Notes: generated from the letters alone by a model not told the origin. A stretch of DNA of 44,767 bases from SAR324 cluster bacterium (GCA_022448485.1 JAKUUI010000012.1:1-44767); one strand, 5' to 3'; positions 29,018-37,254 are shown, numbered from the stretch's first letter. A program made the numbers and translations.

Positions 29018-29128
29018 TTGTCATTCCGGGTGAAGCGCAGAGCAGATCCGGAACCCAGTGGGGTGGTTTAAAATCTTCTGCTTAATCTGAGCGTGTATCT
29101 GGATCCCGGATCAAGTCCGGGATGACAA
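29018..29128. repeat. 111-bp palindromic interspersed-repeat/MITE-like element
   Basis: Termini TTGTCATtCCGG and CCGGGATGACAA are near-perfect inverted repeats. Internal hairpins TTCCGG/CCGGAA (29024-29053) and CCCGGA-tcaag-TCCGGG (29105-29121). Confidence 0.65.
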
Positions 29129-29270
29129 AAAAATACTTTTCAGTAAGCCCTGTTTAATTACTAAATTATCTTCAGCATCCGCTCCAAAAACAACGTCATG
29201 ATTTAAAAACCTTCCTGAATTTCGAGTTGTTTTTAGTCCAGTGAAACCGTAACTTGAGCCTGTTTTAACC

Positions 29271-29825
29271 TTGAATCTCCACTTCGCAACCTCAAATCCC
29301 AACAAACTCCGTGAATTATCAGAGCTGTTGGAACATCAATTAGAATCGTTTCCACTGGATTTGCAAGAAATCCAAACAACTGATCTTCAGGAACTGGTAA
29401 AAAATAAACTTCAACAAGCATACGAACATATTCAGGCTCCAGTGATTGTTGAAGATACATCACTGTATTTTGAAGCATGGAATGAGCTTCCAGGACCACT
29501 CGTCAAGTGGTTTTTACAGAATCTTGGTTTGGCAGGAATGGTGAGTGCTTTATATGGATTTGATGATAAATCGGCTCATGCCGTCTGTTGTTTAGGATTT
29601 ACAAATGACGGGGAAAGTATGCATTTGTTTGAAGGAAAAGTGAAGGGGTCTATCGTAGAAGGACGGGGCTCAATCAATTTTGGTTGGGACGCAATTTTTC
29701 AACCTGCAGGGCATCAGCAGACTTTTGGCGAAATGACTCCCGAAGAAAAGCATCGCCTTTCACCGCGTGGAAAAGCGGCCGCTAAATTTAAGCATTTCTT
29801 AACACGGAAGGCAAAGCAAACGTAA
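29271..29825 (+). CDS. ITPA/HAM1-family non-canonical purine NTP pyrophosphatase (eukaryote-like subtype)
   Basis: MNLHFATSNPNKLRELSELL; PVIVEDTSLYFEAWNELPGPLVKWFLQNLG...GFDDKSAHAVC...FEGKVKGSIVEGRGSINFGWDAIFQPAGHQQTFGEMTPEEKHRLSPRGKA; TTG start. Confidence 0.88.
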   Translation: MNLHFATSNPNKLRELSELLEHQLESFPLDLQEIQTTDLQELVKNKLQQAYEHIQAPVIVEDTSLYFEAWNELPGPLVKWFLQNLGLAGMVSALYGFDDKSAHAVCCLGFTNDGESMHLFEGKVKGSIVEGRGSINFGWDAIFQPAGHQQTFGEMTPEEKHRLSPRGKAAAKFKHFLTRKAKQT

Positions 29826-30744
29826 TGTCCTCCTTAATTAATTCAAGGTTGCGGACATTACTTGAAGAGTACATGTTCTGAAGTCCAGAAACAATACCCT
29901 GCACTATGTCCTCAGGAGCCGATGCTCCCGCTGTAATACCAATGTTCTTAACACCTTCCAGCCATTCCGGATCCAATTCTGCAGCAGACTCAATCCGACG
30001 GGCCGCAGCACCTGTTGCTTGCGCGACTTCCAGTAAACGCACAGAATTTGAACTGTTCTGCGCACCCACAACCAGCACCAAATCTACTTCCTTGCTCAAG
30101 ACTTTCACTGCATTTTGACGGTTTTGTGTGGCATAACAAATATCATCCTTTGCCGGACCTTGAATTTCTGGGTAGCGCTTTTTAAGAGCTGAGATAATTT
30201 CTGCCGTATCGTCCATTGATAAAGTTGTTTGTGTGATATAGCCAACCTTGCTCTCGTCCGGAACCTGCAAATCCGCTACTTCTTCAGGCGTTCCAACCAC
30301 AAAAATATGTTCCGGAGCTACCCCAACAGTCCCCTGAACCTCGACGTGATTATGATGTCCTATCAGGATAATGGTGTGCTTTTTTTGGGCATACCGTTGT
30401 GCTTCTCCATGCACTTTCGTCACAAGTGGACAGGTAGCATCCACGATAATTAATTTTCGTTTCTCAGCTCTTCTGCGAACTTCCGGTGAAACGCCATGGG
30501 CCGAATAAATTGCATGTGAACCCTCCGGAATTTCATCAATATTTTCCACAAAAACAGCGCCTTCATTTCGGAGACGCTGGACAACATGCTTGTTGTGAAC
30601 AATTTCGTGCTGCACATATATTGGAGAACCGTATATTTCCAAAGCTTTTTCAACTATGGTAATCGCACGATCGACACCAGCACAAAATCCTCGCGGACTA
30701 GCCAGCACCAGGTTAAGTGTTGCTCGGAAGCTGTTTGTCTTCAT
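29788..30744 (-). CDS. ispH: 4-hydroxy-3-methylbut-2-enyl diphosphate reductase
   Basis: LASPRGFCAGVDRAITIVEKAL, YVQHEIVHNKHVV, YSAHGVSPEVRRRA, DATCPLVTKVH, GAQNSSNSVRL, TAGASAPEDIVQ. Confidence 0.97.
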   Translation of the reverse strand: MKTNSFRATLNLVLASPRGFCAGVDRAITIVEKALEIYGSPIYVQHEIVHNKHVVQRLRNEGAVFVENIDEIPEGSHAIYSAHGVSPEVRRRAEKRKLIIVDATCPLVTKVHGEAQRYAQKKHTIILIGHHNHVEVQGTVGVAPEHIFVVGTPEEVADLQVPDESKVGYITQTTLSMDDTAEIISALKKRYPEIQGPAKDDICYATQNRQNAVKVLSKEVDLVLVVGAQNSSNSVRLLEVAQATGAAARRIESAAELDPEWLEGVKNIGITAGASAPEDIVQGIVSGLQNMYSSSNVRNLELIKEDITFALPSVLRNA

Positions 30745-30860
30745 CGGGAAATGGAAATAATGAACATGGTTTACATTTTGCTCATATCAGTTTATAAGGG
30801 TACTGGTAACATTTCAATCTTTCAGTAAAAGCTAAAAAACTCTATAAAGGAAAACGAACC

Positions 30861-31202
30861 ATGAGTGAAAAAGATAAACGTCGCAAAGCATCCTGGAAGC
30901 GTTTGAAAGGCACCACTAATTTTTATCCTAAATATGTGGACGGCAACCTCGACAAGGTAACTCCTACTGCGGCGACATATAGCACGGAATTCCAGACGAT
31001 CATTCCACGTTACAATCTTTCCATGTCTGAAACCCGCAACTACGGGACTGGGCCAACTTTTTTGGAAACAGAATACCAACCTCCCGCCGAAAATCAGGAT
31101 CCTGAAAAAAAATCTGCTGAATCACCCCAGAAGTCACCCGAACCACTGATCAAACCACCTCGCAACAAAAAAAAGAAAATCCGCACCGATTTTTGGGAAT
31201 AG
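30861..31202 (+). CDS. Hypothetical 113-aa protein
   Basis: Spaced as a gene, RBS-like AAAGGAAAACG upstream of ATG; MSEKDKRRKASWKRLKGTTNFYPKYVDGNLDKVTPTAATYSTEFQTIIPRYNLS...; Pro/Lys-rich tail. Confidence 0.6.
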   Translation: MSEKDKRRKASWKRLKGTTNFYPKYVDGNLDKVTPTAATYSTEFQTIIPRYNLSMSETRNYGTGPTFLETEYQPPAENQDPEKKSAESPQKSPEPLIKPPRNKKKKIRTDFWE

Positions 31203-31382
31203 GAACTGCTCTTCCTGGCTTCTGCATAAAAAAGCAAAAACAGTTGTCTCCAGTGTGATATAACTAAACTTGTTTTCAAGAATTTGCAGGTATAAGAAAC
31301 TTCTTTTTGAATCTGAAAAGCGTCTCGAAACACAACCTGAGCTGGGGTTTTTCTACTCCTATTTGACAAGTAGCAAAATAGC

Positions 31383-31411
31383 TTGACAGGTACACCAATA
31401 ATTTGATTAAA
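31383..31411 (+). promoter_or_regulatory. Candidate sigma70 promoter for ffh
   Basis: TTGACA (31383-31388), 17-nt spacer, ATTAAA (31406-31411). Confidence 0.4.
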
Positions 31412-31427
31412 TGTGATGTTCATCACT
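31412..31427 (+). promoter_or_regulatory. CRP/FNR-family-like palindrome at the ffh promoter
   Basis: TGTGATGTTCATCACT: arms TGTGA-N6-TCACt, inverted repeat GTGATG/CATCAC; just 3' of the putative -10. Confidence 0.35.
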
Positions 31428-31441
31428 TTTCAATAATTCCT

Positions 31442-32782
31442 ATGTTTGAGACTCTGTCAGACAAATTAAGCGGCTCGTTACGTAAGGTAAGAGGGCGGGG
31501 TCGTTTGACGGAAGATAATGTCAGCCAAACCCTGAATGAGGTCAAAATGGCCCTTTTGGAGGCGGATGTCAATTTCAGAGTGGTGAAAGCTTTTTTACGG
31601 TCAGTCAAGGTAAGGGCAGTTGGTGAAGAGGTACAGGGCAGTCTGACTCCCGGACAGCAATTCATTAAAATTGTCAACGAGGAGTTGACAGAGATGATGG
31701 GAGGAGCAAATTCAGGATTAATGGAACCGGAAGCTGCCCCACTGATCACAATGATGGTTGGACTGCAGGGGTCTGGTAAAACCTCCTCTGCAGGGAAGTT
31801 GGCACGACTTTATCAGTCTAAGGGTAAACGACCCTATCTTATTCCTGCAGATATCTACCGACCGGCAGCTATCCAGCAACTGCAGGTCCTAGCGGACACT
31901 CTGGGGATCTCGTGCTACCCTTCACGAACTGAACAAAATCTGCTGGAGATCGTCCAAAAAGGACTTGAGACAGCAAAGCAGGAAGAAGCCGATGTGGTGT
32001 TTATCGACACAGCAGGTCGACTGCATATTGATGAAGAATTAATGGAGGAATTGAGACGGATCAAAACATTCGTCGCACCCCATGAAATCCTTTTTGTTGC
32101 TGATGCAATGACAGGCCAGGAAGCCGTCAGTGTAGCAAAAGGCTTTAATGACCTACTTGACATTACTGGTGTGATACTGACGAAAATGGATGGAGACGCC
32201 CGCGGAGGTGCAGCGCTTTCTATCCGGGCCATTACGCAAAAGCCGATTAAGTTTATTGCGGTTGGTGAAAAACTCGAAAATTTGGAAGCATTCTACCCTG
32301 AACGAATTGCTTCCAGAATTTTGGGTATGGGCGATATGCTCTCACTGATTGAAAAGGTAGAAGATTCATTCAGTGAGCGTGAAGCTCTGCAGATGCAAAA
32401 AAAGATCCTGAGCAACGAATTCACGCTTGAGGATTTTAGAGATCAGTTACGTTCGATGCGCAAAATGGGATCTATGAAAGATGTGATCGGAATGTTGCCT
32501 GGAATGAGTGCATCGTCCATGAAAGACGCAAATATTGACAACAAAAAACTTCTTCATATTGATGCTATTATTTCATCTATGACAATCAAAGAACGAAAGA
32601 ACCACAATCTCATGAATGGCTCACGGAGACTCAGGATTGCCAAAGGGAGTGGAACAACGGTTAGCGAAATAAACCGGCTGCTAAAACAATTTATCCAGAT
32701 GAGAAAAATGATGCAAAAGCTGTCAAAAGTTTCCAATCCTGGAAAAGCCATGCGCATGATGCAGGACATGATGCCCAATTGA
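31442..32782 (+). CDS. ffh: Signal recognition particle protein Ffh
   Basis: MFETLSDKLSGSLRKVRGRGRLTEDNV, GLQGSGKTSSAGKLA, DTAGRLHIDEELMEEL, KMDGDARGGAALS, M-domain. ATG 31442 preferred. Confidence 0.97.
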   Translation: MFETLSDKLSGSLRKVRGRGRLTEDNVSQTLNEVKMALLEADVNFRVVKAFLRSVKVRAVGEEVQGSLTPGQQFIKIVNEELTEMMGGANSGLMEPEAAPLITMMVGLQGSGKTSSAGKLARLYQSKGKRPYLIPADIYRPAAIQQLQVLADTLGISCYPSRTEQNLLEIVQKGLETAKQEEADVVFIDTAGRLHIDEELMEELRRIKTFVAPHEILFVADAMTGQEAVSVAKGFNDLLDITGVILTKMDGDARGGAALSIRAITQKPIKFIAVGEKLENLEAFYPERIASRILGMGDMLSLIEKVEDSFSEREALQMQKKILSNEFTLEDFRDQLRSMRKMGSMKDVIGMLPGMSASSMKDANIDNKKLLHIDAIISSMTIKERKNHNLMNGSRRLRIAKGSGTTVSEINRLLKQFIQMRKMMQKLSKVSNPGKAMRMMQDMMPN

Positions 32783-32786
32783 ACAG

Positions 32787-33212
32787 TTCAGGGAGCAGGA
32801 TTCAGGACTCCCGGTATTTACTAACAAGAGAACTCCGAAATTTGTGAATTTGGAGGGCTGGAAGCATCCACTTCAACTTAGTGTGGATCTTCTCTTCCAG
32901 ACATTGTTAAATCTGAAAGATTACGGTTTTAAGTATCAAATCACTCGCATCGGGCTCTCTGTACCACGCAATACTGCCGAGGGCTGGGAACATGACTCTT
33001 TAAAAGAGTCCTTACAATTTTTGTCTCATACAAAGATTCCTATGGAGAATTATGAACACAAATACACATTGGAATGAAGATTAACTCCATTGCAGCTGAA
33101 ACAGGGTTGCGATGGATTCAAGAAACAAAGGAAATTTCTGTGATGCTTGCCGGACTTTCCAAAACAAGGCGTAAGTTACTTTCCGACTGAAACCTGGAAC
33201 CCGAAACCTGAA
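32787..33212. mobile_element. Four-helix-bundle (IVS-type) element bounded by imperfect terminal inverted repeats
   Basis: TTCAGGGAGCAGGATTCAGG (32787-32806) matches the reverse complement of CCTGGAACCCGAAACCTGAA (33193-33212) at 14/20 positions and encloses the four-helix-bundle pseudogene. Confidence 0.5.
32844..33190 (+). pseudogene. Four-helix-bundle protein (23S rRNA intervening-sequence protein family), frameshifted
   Basis: LEGWKHPLQLSVDLLFQTLLNLKDYGFKYQITRIGLSVPRNTAEGWEHDSLKESLQFLSHTK then, in another frame, [50 protein letters not shown]. Consistent with a 1-nt deletion near 33035 and TGA at 33053-33055. Confidence 0.85.
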
Positions 33213-33222
33213 ACCTTATTTT

Positions 33223-33465
33223 ATGGTTAGAATACGTCTCGCCAGAGGTGGCGTAAAAAAGAAACCTTACTATCGTGTTGTAGTTGCGGATCAACGTTGT
33301 AAACGCGATGGCCGTTATCTTGAGCACATTGGATTTTACAATCCAATGGTCACAGAAAACCGCTTTGAGATTGATGCAGAACGGGTCAAGTACTGGCTTT
33401 CCAAAGGTGCACAACCGACTGATCGTGTCAGCAAATTGATGAAACAGGCAAAAATCAAAGCCTGA
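33223..33465 (+). CDS. rpsP: 30S ribosomal protein S16
   Basis: [42 protein letters not shown]. Confidence 0.98.
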   Translation: MVRIRLARGGVKKKPYYRVVVADQRCKRDGRYLEHIGFYNPMVTENRFEIDAERVKYWLSKGAQPTDRVSKLMKQAKIKA

Positions 33466-33495
33466 TGAACTTCCGGGGTTAATCGTTTTCTTTCG

Positions 33496-34062
33496 ATGAG
33501 GACCGCGATGAGTGACTTAAGTGATTATGATGAGCTGACGTGGGTTGCCACTATTGTCGGAGCGCACGGTATCAAAGGGGCAGTTAAGGCCAAATACTTT
33601 TCTGATGCTCCTGAATATTATTTGAAAGTAAAGATTTTCTTTTTAGAAACCGCAGGTCAGTTACGATCCTTGAATGTTTTGCAGATTCGACCGGCAAAAA
33701 ATGGCTGGATCATTCTCTTTGAGGAGCTTGATTCCCGCAATGATGTAGAAAAGCTCAAAGGTTGCCGGCTGTTACTGCCGGATGATCAGCTGAAACCTTT
33801 GGAGTCCAATGAAGTCTTCGTGCATCAGCTCATAGGCTGCAGTGTAGAAGATCAAAAAGGCCGAATATTGGGGAAGATTTCAGATTTTTTGGAAACCGGT
33901 GCTAACAACGTTTTCGAGGTGCAGAACGGCACAAGCAAGTTCATGGTCCCAGATGTTCCTCACGTGGTGCTGGAACTAGATCTTGAAGCACAGCAGATGA
34001 TCATAGATCCATTACCGGGAATGATTGAAAAAGTTGATCAGGAGAGTGATGTTGCTCTTTGA
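33496..34062 (+). CDS. rimM: 16S rRNA processing protein RimM
   Basis: WVATIVGAHGIKGAVKAKYFSD, KGCRLLLPDDQL, LIGCSVEDQKGRILGKISDFLETGANNVFEV. Confidence 0.94.
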   Translation: MRTAMSDLSDYDELTWVATIVGAHGIKGAVKAKYFSDAPEYYLKVKIFFLETAGQLRSLNVLQIRPAKNGWIILFEELDSRNDVEKLKGCRLLLPDDQLKPLESNEVFVHQLIGCSVEDQKGRILGKISDFLETGANNVFEVQNGTSKFMVPDVPHVVLELDLEAQQMIIDPLPGMIEKVDQESDVAL

Positions 34063-34735
34063 GGTTTTGACATTATTTCCGGATATTTTTTCTTCTTTTC
34101 TAGAAGAAAGTCTGATTAAGCGGGCAATTGAACAGCAACACTTGAGTGTAAACCTGGTCAATTTTCGCAAACATGGCCGAGGGAGTCACTTTCAGGTAGA
34201 CGACACGCCATACGGGGGGGGGCCCGGAATGGTGTTGCGGATTGAGCCAATAGCTCAGACTCTTGAGGAACAAAGAGAATTTCATCGTAGTGAAGGACGA
34301 GAAACACATTCTATTTTAGTGACCCCACAGGGACAGCAATTTTCGCAGGAAAAAGCAAAAGAACTGAGTCGGCGAAAAACAGTTTTGACCCTGATCTGTG
34401 GACGCTACGAAGGCTTTGATGAGCGGATTCGCAGCTTGGTAGATGAGGAAATATCAGGAGGAGATTTTGTTTGTTTGGGTGGTGAGGTAATTGCGATGAC
34501 GATGATTGAAGCCATCAGCCGTCTTGTCCCAAATGTTCTTGGTAACCAAGAATCATCTGAAAAGGAATCTTTCACTCAACCCTTGCTGGAATTTCCACAA
34601 TATACTCGGCCTGCAAGTTTTGGGGGGATGAAGGTTCCGGAAGAATTACTATCCGGAAACCACAAAAGAATAGTTGAGTGGCGTGAAGAGCAAGCTTTGT
34701 ACCGAACAAAAAAACGTCGTCCGGATTTGCTCTAA
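34049..34735 (+). CDS. trmD: tRNA (guanine37-N1)-methyltransferase
   Basis: FEVLTLFPDIFSSFLEESLIKRAIEQ, VDDTPYGGGPGMVLRIEPI, LICGRYEGFDERIRSLVDEEISGGDFVCLGGE. ATG 34049 preferred over TTG 34025; overlaps the rimM 3' end. Confidence 0.97.
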   Translation: MLLFEVLTLFPDIFSSFLEESLIKRAIEQQHLSVNLVNFRKHGRGSHFQVDDTPYGGGPGMVLRIEPIAQTLEEQREFHRSEGRETHSILVTPQGQQFSQEKAKELSRRKTVLTLICGRYEGFDERIRSLVDEEISGGDFVCLGGEVIAMTMIEAISRLVPNVLGNQESSEKESFTQPLLEFPQYTRPASFGGMKVPEELLSGNHKRIVEWREEQALYRTKKRRPDLL

Positions 34736-34812
34736 AGCAAAACTACTAACAACTAATGAAAGTGCCGACACAGCAAATCAAAAAAATTATCACCTTAAGC
34801 AAACGAGAAAAT

Positions 34813-35181
34813 ATGTCTACTGCAATGGAAAAAATCGAGCAATCGCAATTACGTAGCGAATTGCCGGAGTTAAGAGTCGGATCCAGCGTCCGGGTCAATT
34901 ACCGAATTTCGGAAGGAAACAAAGAACGCATCCAGGCATTTGAGGGTGTCATTATCGGCAAGCATTGCGGAGTACGCAACAACAAAGCCACTTTCACTGT
35001 GCGAAAAGTAACTCAGGGATATGGAGTTGAGAGAATTTTTCCGCTGCACTCCCCACGGATAGAAAGTATTGACATCATCAAAGTCGGAAAAGTTCGTCAG
35101 GCAAAACTTTATTACTTGCGAGCACTTCGTGGAAAAGCAGCCCGAATCAAAGAACGCATTACGGCCCGGCCGACAATATAA
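34813..35181 (+). CDS. rplS: 50S ribosomal protein L19
   Basis: [72 protein letters not shown]. Confidence 0.96.
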   Translation: MSTAMEKIEQSQLRSELPELRVGSSVRVNYRISEGNKERIQAFEGVIIGKHCGVRNNKATFTVRKVTQGYGVERIFPLHSPRIESIDIIKVGKVRQAKLYYLRALRGKAARIKERITARPTI

Positions 35182-35830
35182 CTTTCAACCAACACTTGAG
35201 CTCGAAAAAGCGGCTGCTTGTCGAGGATTTAAGAAAATTGCCGGTGTTGACGAAGCAGGACGGGGTCCCCTAGCCGGACCTGTTGTTGCTGCTGCTGTTA
35301 TTTTAGGAGATCGGTGGAACGACAATCATCCGCTTAATGATTCAAAGCGTCTCTCTGCTAAAAACCGGGAGCAGTTGTTTGATGTCATTTGCTCTGAGGC
35401 TTTGGCTACCAAGATTGTCTCAATTTCTGCAGAAGAAATTGACAGGTTGAATATTCTACAAGCTACGCTTTTTTGTATGCTGCGCTGCCTCACAGAAATA
35501 GAACTTGCTCCGGATTATGTATTAGTTGATGGGAATTTTTATCCTGAAACAAAAATTCAGGGTGAGGCAGTAGTCAAGGGAGACGGCCGCTCCAAAAGTA
35601 TTGCTGCGGCTTCAATTTTGGCCAAAGTGACACGGGACAGGGTTATGGTCAAAAATGCAAAACGCTACCCGGAATGGGGCTTTGAACATCATAAAGGGTA
35701 TCCGACCAAAAAGCACCGGGAAGCAATTGAGAAATATGGCTTATCGCCTTTGCATCGACGGTCTTTCCAGCTCAAACCTCTGGTAAAGCAAGATTACAGG
35801 CACTCCACCGCTCAGTTGTATTTGCTGTGA
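35129..35830 (+). CDS. rnhB: Ribonuclease HII
   Basis: [59 protein letters not shown]. Start uncertain (GTG 35129 or ATG 35069); either overlaps rplS. Confidence 0.95.
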   Translation: MEKQPESKNALRPGRQYNFQPTLELEKAAACRGFKKIAGVDEAGRGPLAGPVVAAAVILGDRWNDNHPLNDSKRLSAKNREQLFDVICSEALATKIVSISAEEIDRLNILQATLFCMLRCLTEIELAPDYVLVDGNFYPETKIQGEAVVKGDGRSKSIAAASILAKVTRDRVMVKNAKRYPEWGFEHHKGYPTKKHREAIEKYGLSPLHRRSFQLKPLVKQDYRHSTAQLYLL

Positions 35831-36184
35831 CAAAAGGTCGTCAGCAGACTGGAACAGTCGGAGAGCAAATCGCCTGTGAATTTTTACAAGAGCGAGGATA
35901 TCGCATAGTTGAGCGAAATCACCGTTCCAGACTGGTAGAGAAAGACATTATTGCAGATTTCGAGGAATTCCTCGTATTTTGTGAAGTTAAAACTCGCAGG
36001 GGAATCAACGGATCACATCCATCACTGTCGGTGACCTCGAAAAATTGAAAAGTTGCGCCAACTGGGTAATCTTTATCTCAGCTAGAGGCACCTAACGTAC
36101 CTGCAACCACGATTTGACGTGATTGCCGTACAACTGGCGGATGGAAAACCGCCGAACATTTATCATATCATCAACGCTTTTTAA
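35827..36184 (+). pseudogene. yraN: YraN/UPF0102 family gene with frameshift and in-frame stop
   Basis: GEQIACEFLQERGYRIVERNHRSRLVEKDIIADFEEFLVFCEVKTRRG then, in a shifted frame, KIEKLRQLGNLYLS*RHLTYLQPRFDVIAVQLADGKPPNIYHIINAF*; TAG at 36083-36085. Confidence 0.8.
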
Positions 36185-36201
36185 GATAAAAGGAAACACT
36201 T

Positions 36202-36471
36202 ATGGCTCATCACAAATCTGCGCTTAAGCGTGTTCGACAAACAATCAAACACACTGCACAGAAGCGCTCACAGCGGGCAGATCTACGTACGGTCATCAAA
36301 AAATTTCGTTTGATACTGGACGAGGGAAATATTGACCAAGCACGTGAAGCTTATCCCGAGGTTCAAAAAAAAATTGATAAAGCTGTCACAAAAGGTGTTC
36401 TGCACAAACGTACCGGTGCTCGCTACAAATCGCGCCTTGCCCTGTCCTTGTCCAAAACCCTCGCAAGCTGA
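36202..36471 (+). CDS. rpsT: 30S ribosomal protein S20
   Basis: MAHHKSALKRVRQTIKHTAQKRSQRADLRTVIKKFR... TKGVLHKRTGARYKSRLALSL. Confidence 0.96.
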   Translation: MAHHKSALKRVRQTIKHTAQKRSQRADLRTVIKKFRLILDEGNIDQAREAYPEVQKKIDKAVTKGVLHKRTGARYKSRLALSLSKTLAS

Positions 36472-36520
36472 CCAGATCAGTCGCTTTTACAATAGTATTA
36501 AATCGTTCCGATCCTATGGT

Positions 36521-36546
36521 CAATTAGAAATACCACTTTCTAATTG
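36521..36546. repeat. Perfect 10-bp inverted repeat between rpsT and sdhC (possible terminator)
   Basis: CAATTAGAAA-taccac-TTTCTAATTG. Confidence 0.5.
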
Positions 36547-36622
36547 GCCTCCCTTCATGATATAATAAACTCATAGTTTCCTGTGGTTTGTTTAACGTAT
36601 GTTTTTTGCTGAATGGTGTTTT

Positions 36623-37240
36623 ATGGACTCACATTTTCTTACACGGCGTATCCACAGTTTGACTGGGGTTGTGCCGGTAGGGCTGTTTCTTGTGTACCAC
36701 CTCTATTTGCAGTTGTATTTGCACTCTGGTGCCGAAACATACAATAATTCAGTCAACAGTTTCTATGACAGTCCTTTGGCGATTTGGGCCTTAGTCATTG
36801 TTGTTTATATCCCTCTCTTCTTTCATGCTTTCCTTGGCATTCACCTGATTTTTGAAACTACTGTTCAGCCTTCTTACACTTATTTTTCACACTTGCTGTA
36901 TTGGCTACAGCGTATCAGCGGTATCGGTGTACTTCTCTTCATCATCGCACATGTTTGGAATGCCCAGCTTGGTCCGTGGATGGCCGGGACTTGGGGAACA
37001 CATTTTGAACATCTTTCAAGCGGCTTTTCAAATCCTGAATCAGGTATGATAACCAAAACGGTTTACCTGTTTGGTGTTTTGGGTGCAGTCTTTCATTTTG
37101 CCAATGGCCTCAACACCTTTTGCATGACTTGGGGCATCGCCCTCACACCAAAATCACAAATACGAATTCGTATTTTCAGCATTCTTCTTTTCTTGATTTT
37201 ATCCGCCAGCTCCTTGTATGCACTAGCTGCAATTTGGTAA
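36623..37240 (+). CDS. sdhC: Succinate dehydrogenase/fumarate reductase cytochrome b subunit
   Basis: Five-TM-like protein; RRIHSLTGVVPVGLFLVYHLYLQ, FHAFLGIHLIFE, LQRISGIGVLLFIIAHVWN; immediately upstream of sdhA. Confidence 0.9.
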   Translation: MDSHFLTRRIHSLTGVVPVGLFLVYHLYLQLYLHSGAETYNNSVNSFYDSPLAIWALVIVVYIPLFFHAFLGIHLIFETTVQPSYTYFSHLLYWLQRISGIGVLLFIIAHVWNAQLGPWMAGTWGTHFEHLSSGFSNPESGMITKTVYLFGVLGAVFHFANGLNTFCMTWGIALTPKSQIRIRIFSILLFLILSASSLYALAAIW

Positions 37241-37254
37241 ACTTCGAAAAGGAC

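Noticed and set aside
31363-31368. Second TTGACA just upstream of the ffh promoter
   Set aside because: No -10-like hexamer at 16-18 nt; the 31383 TTGACA has the better spacing.
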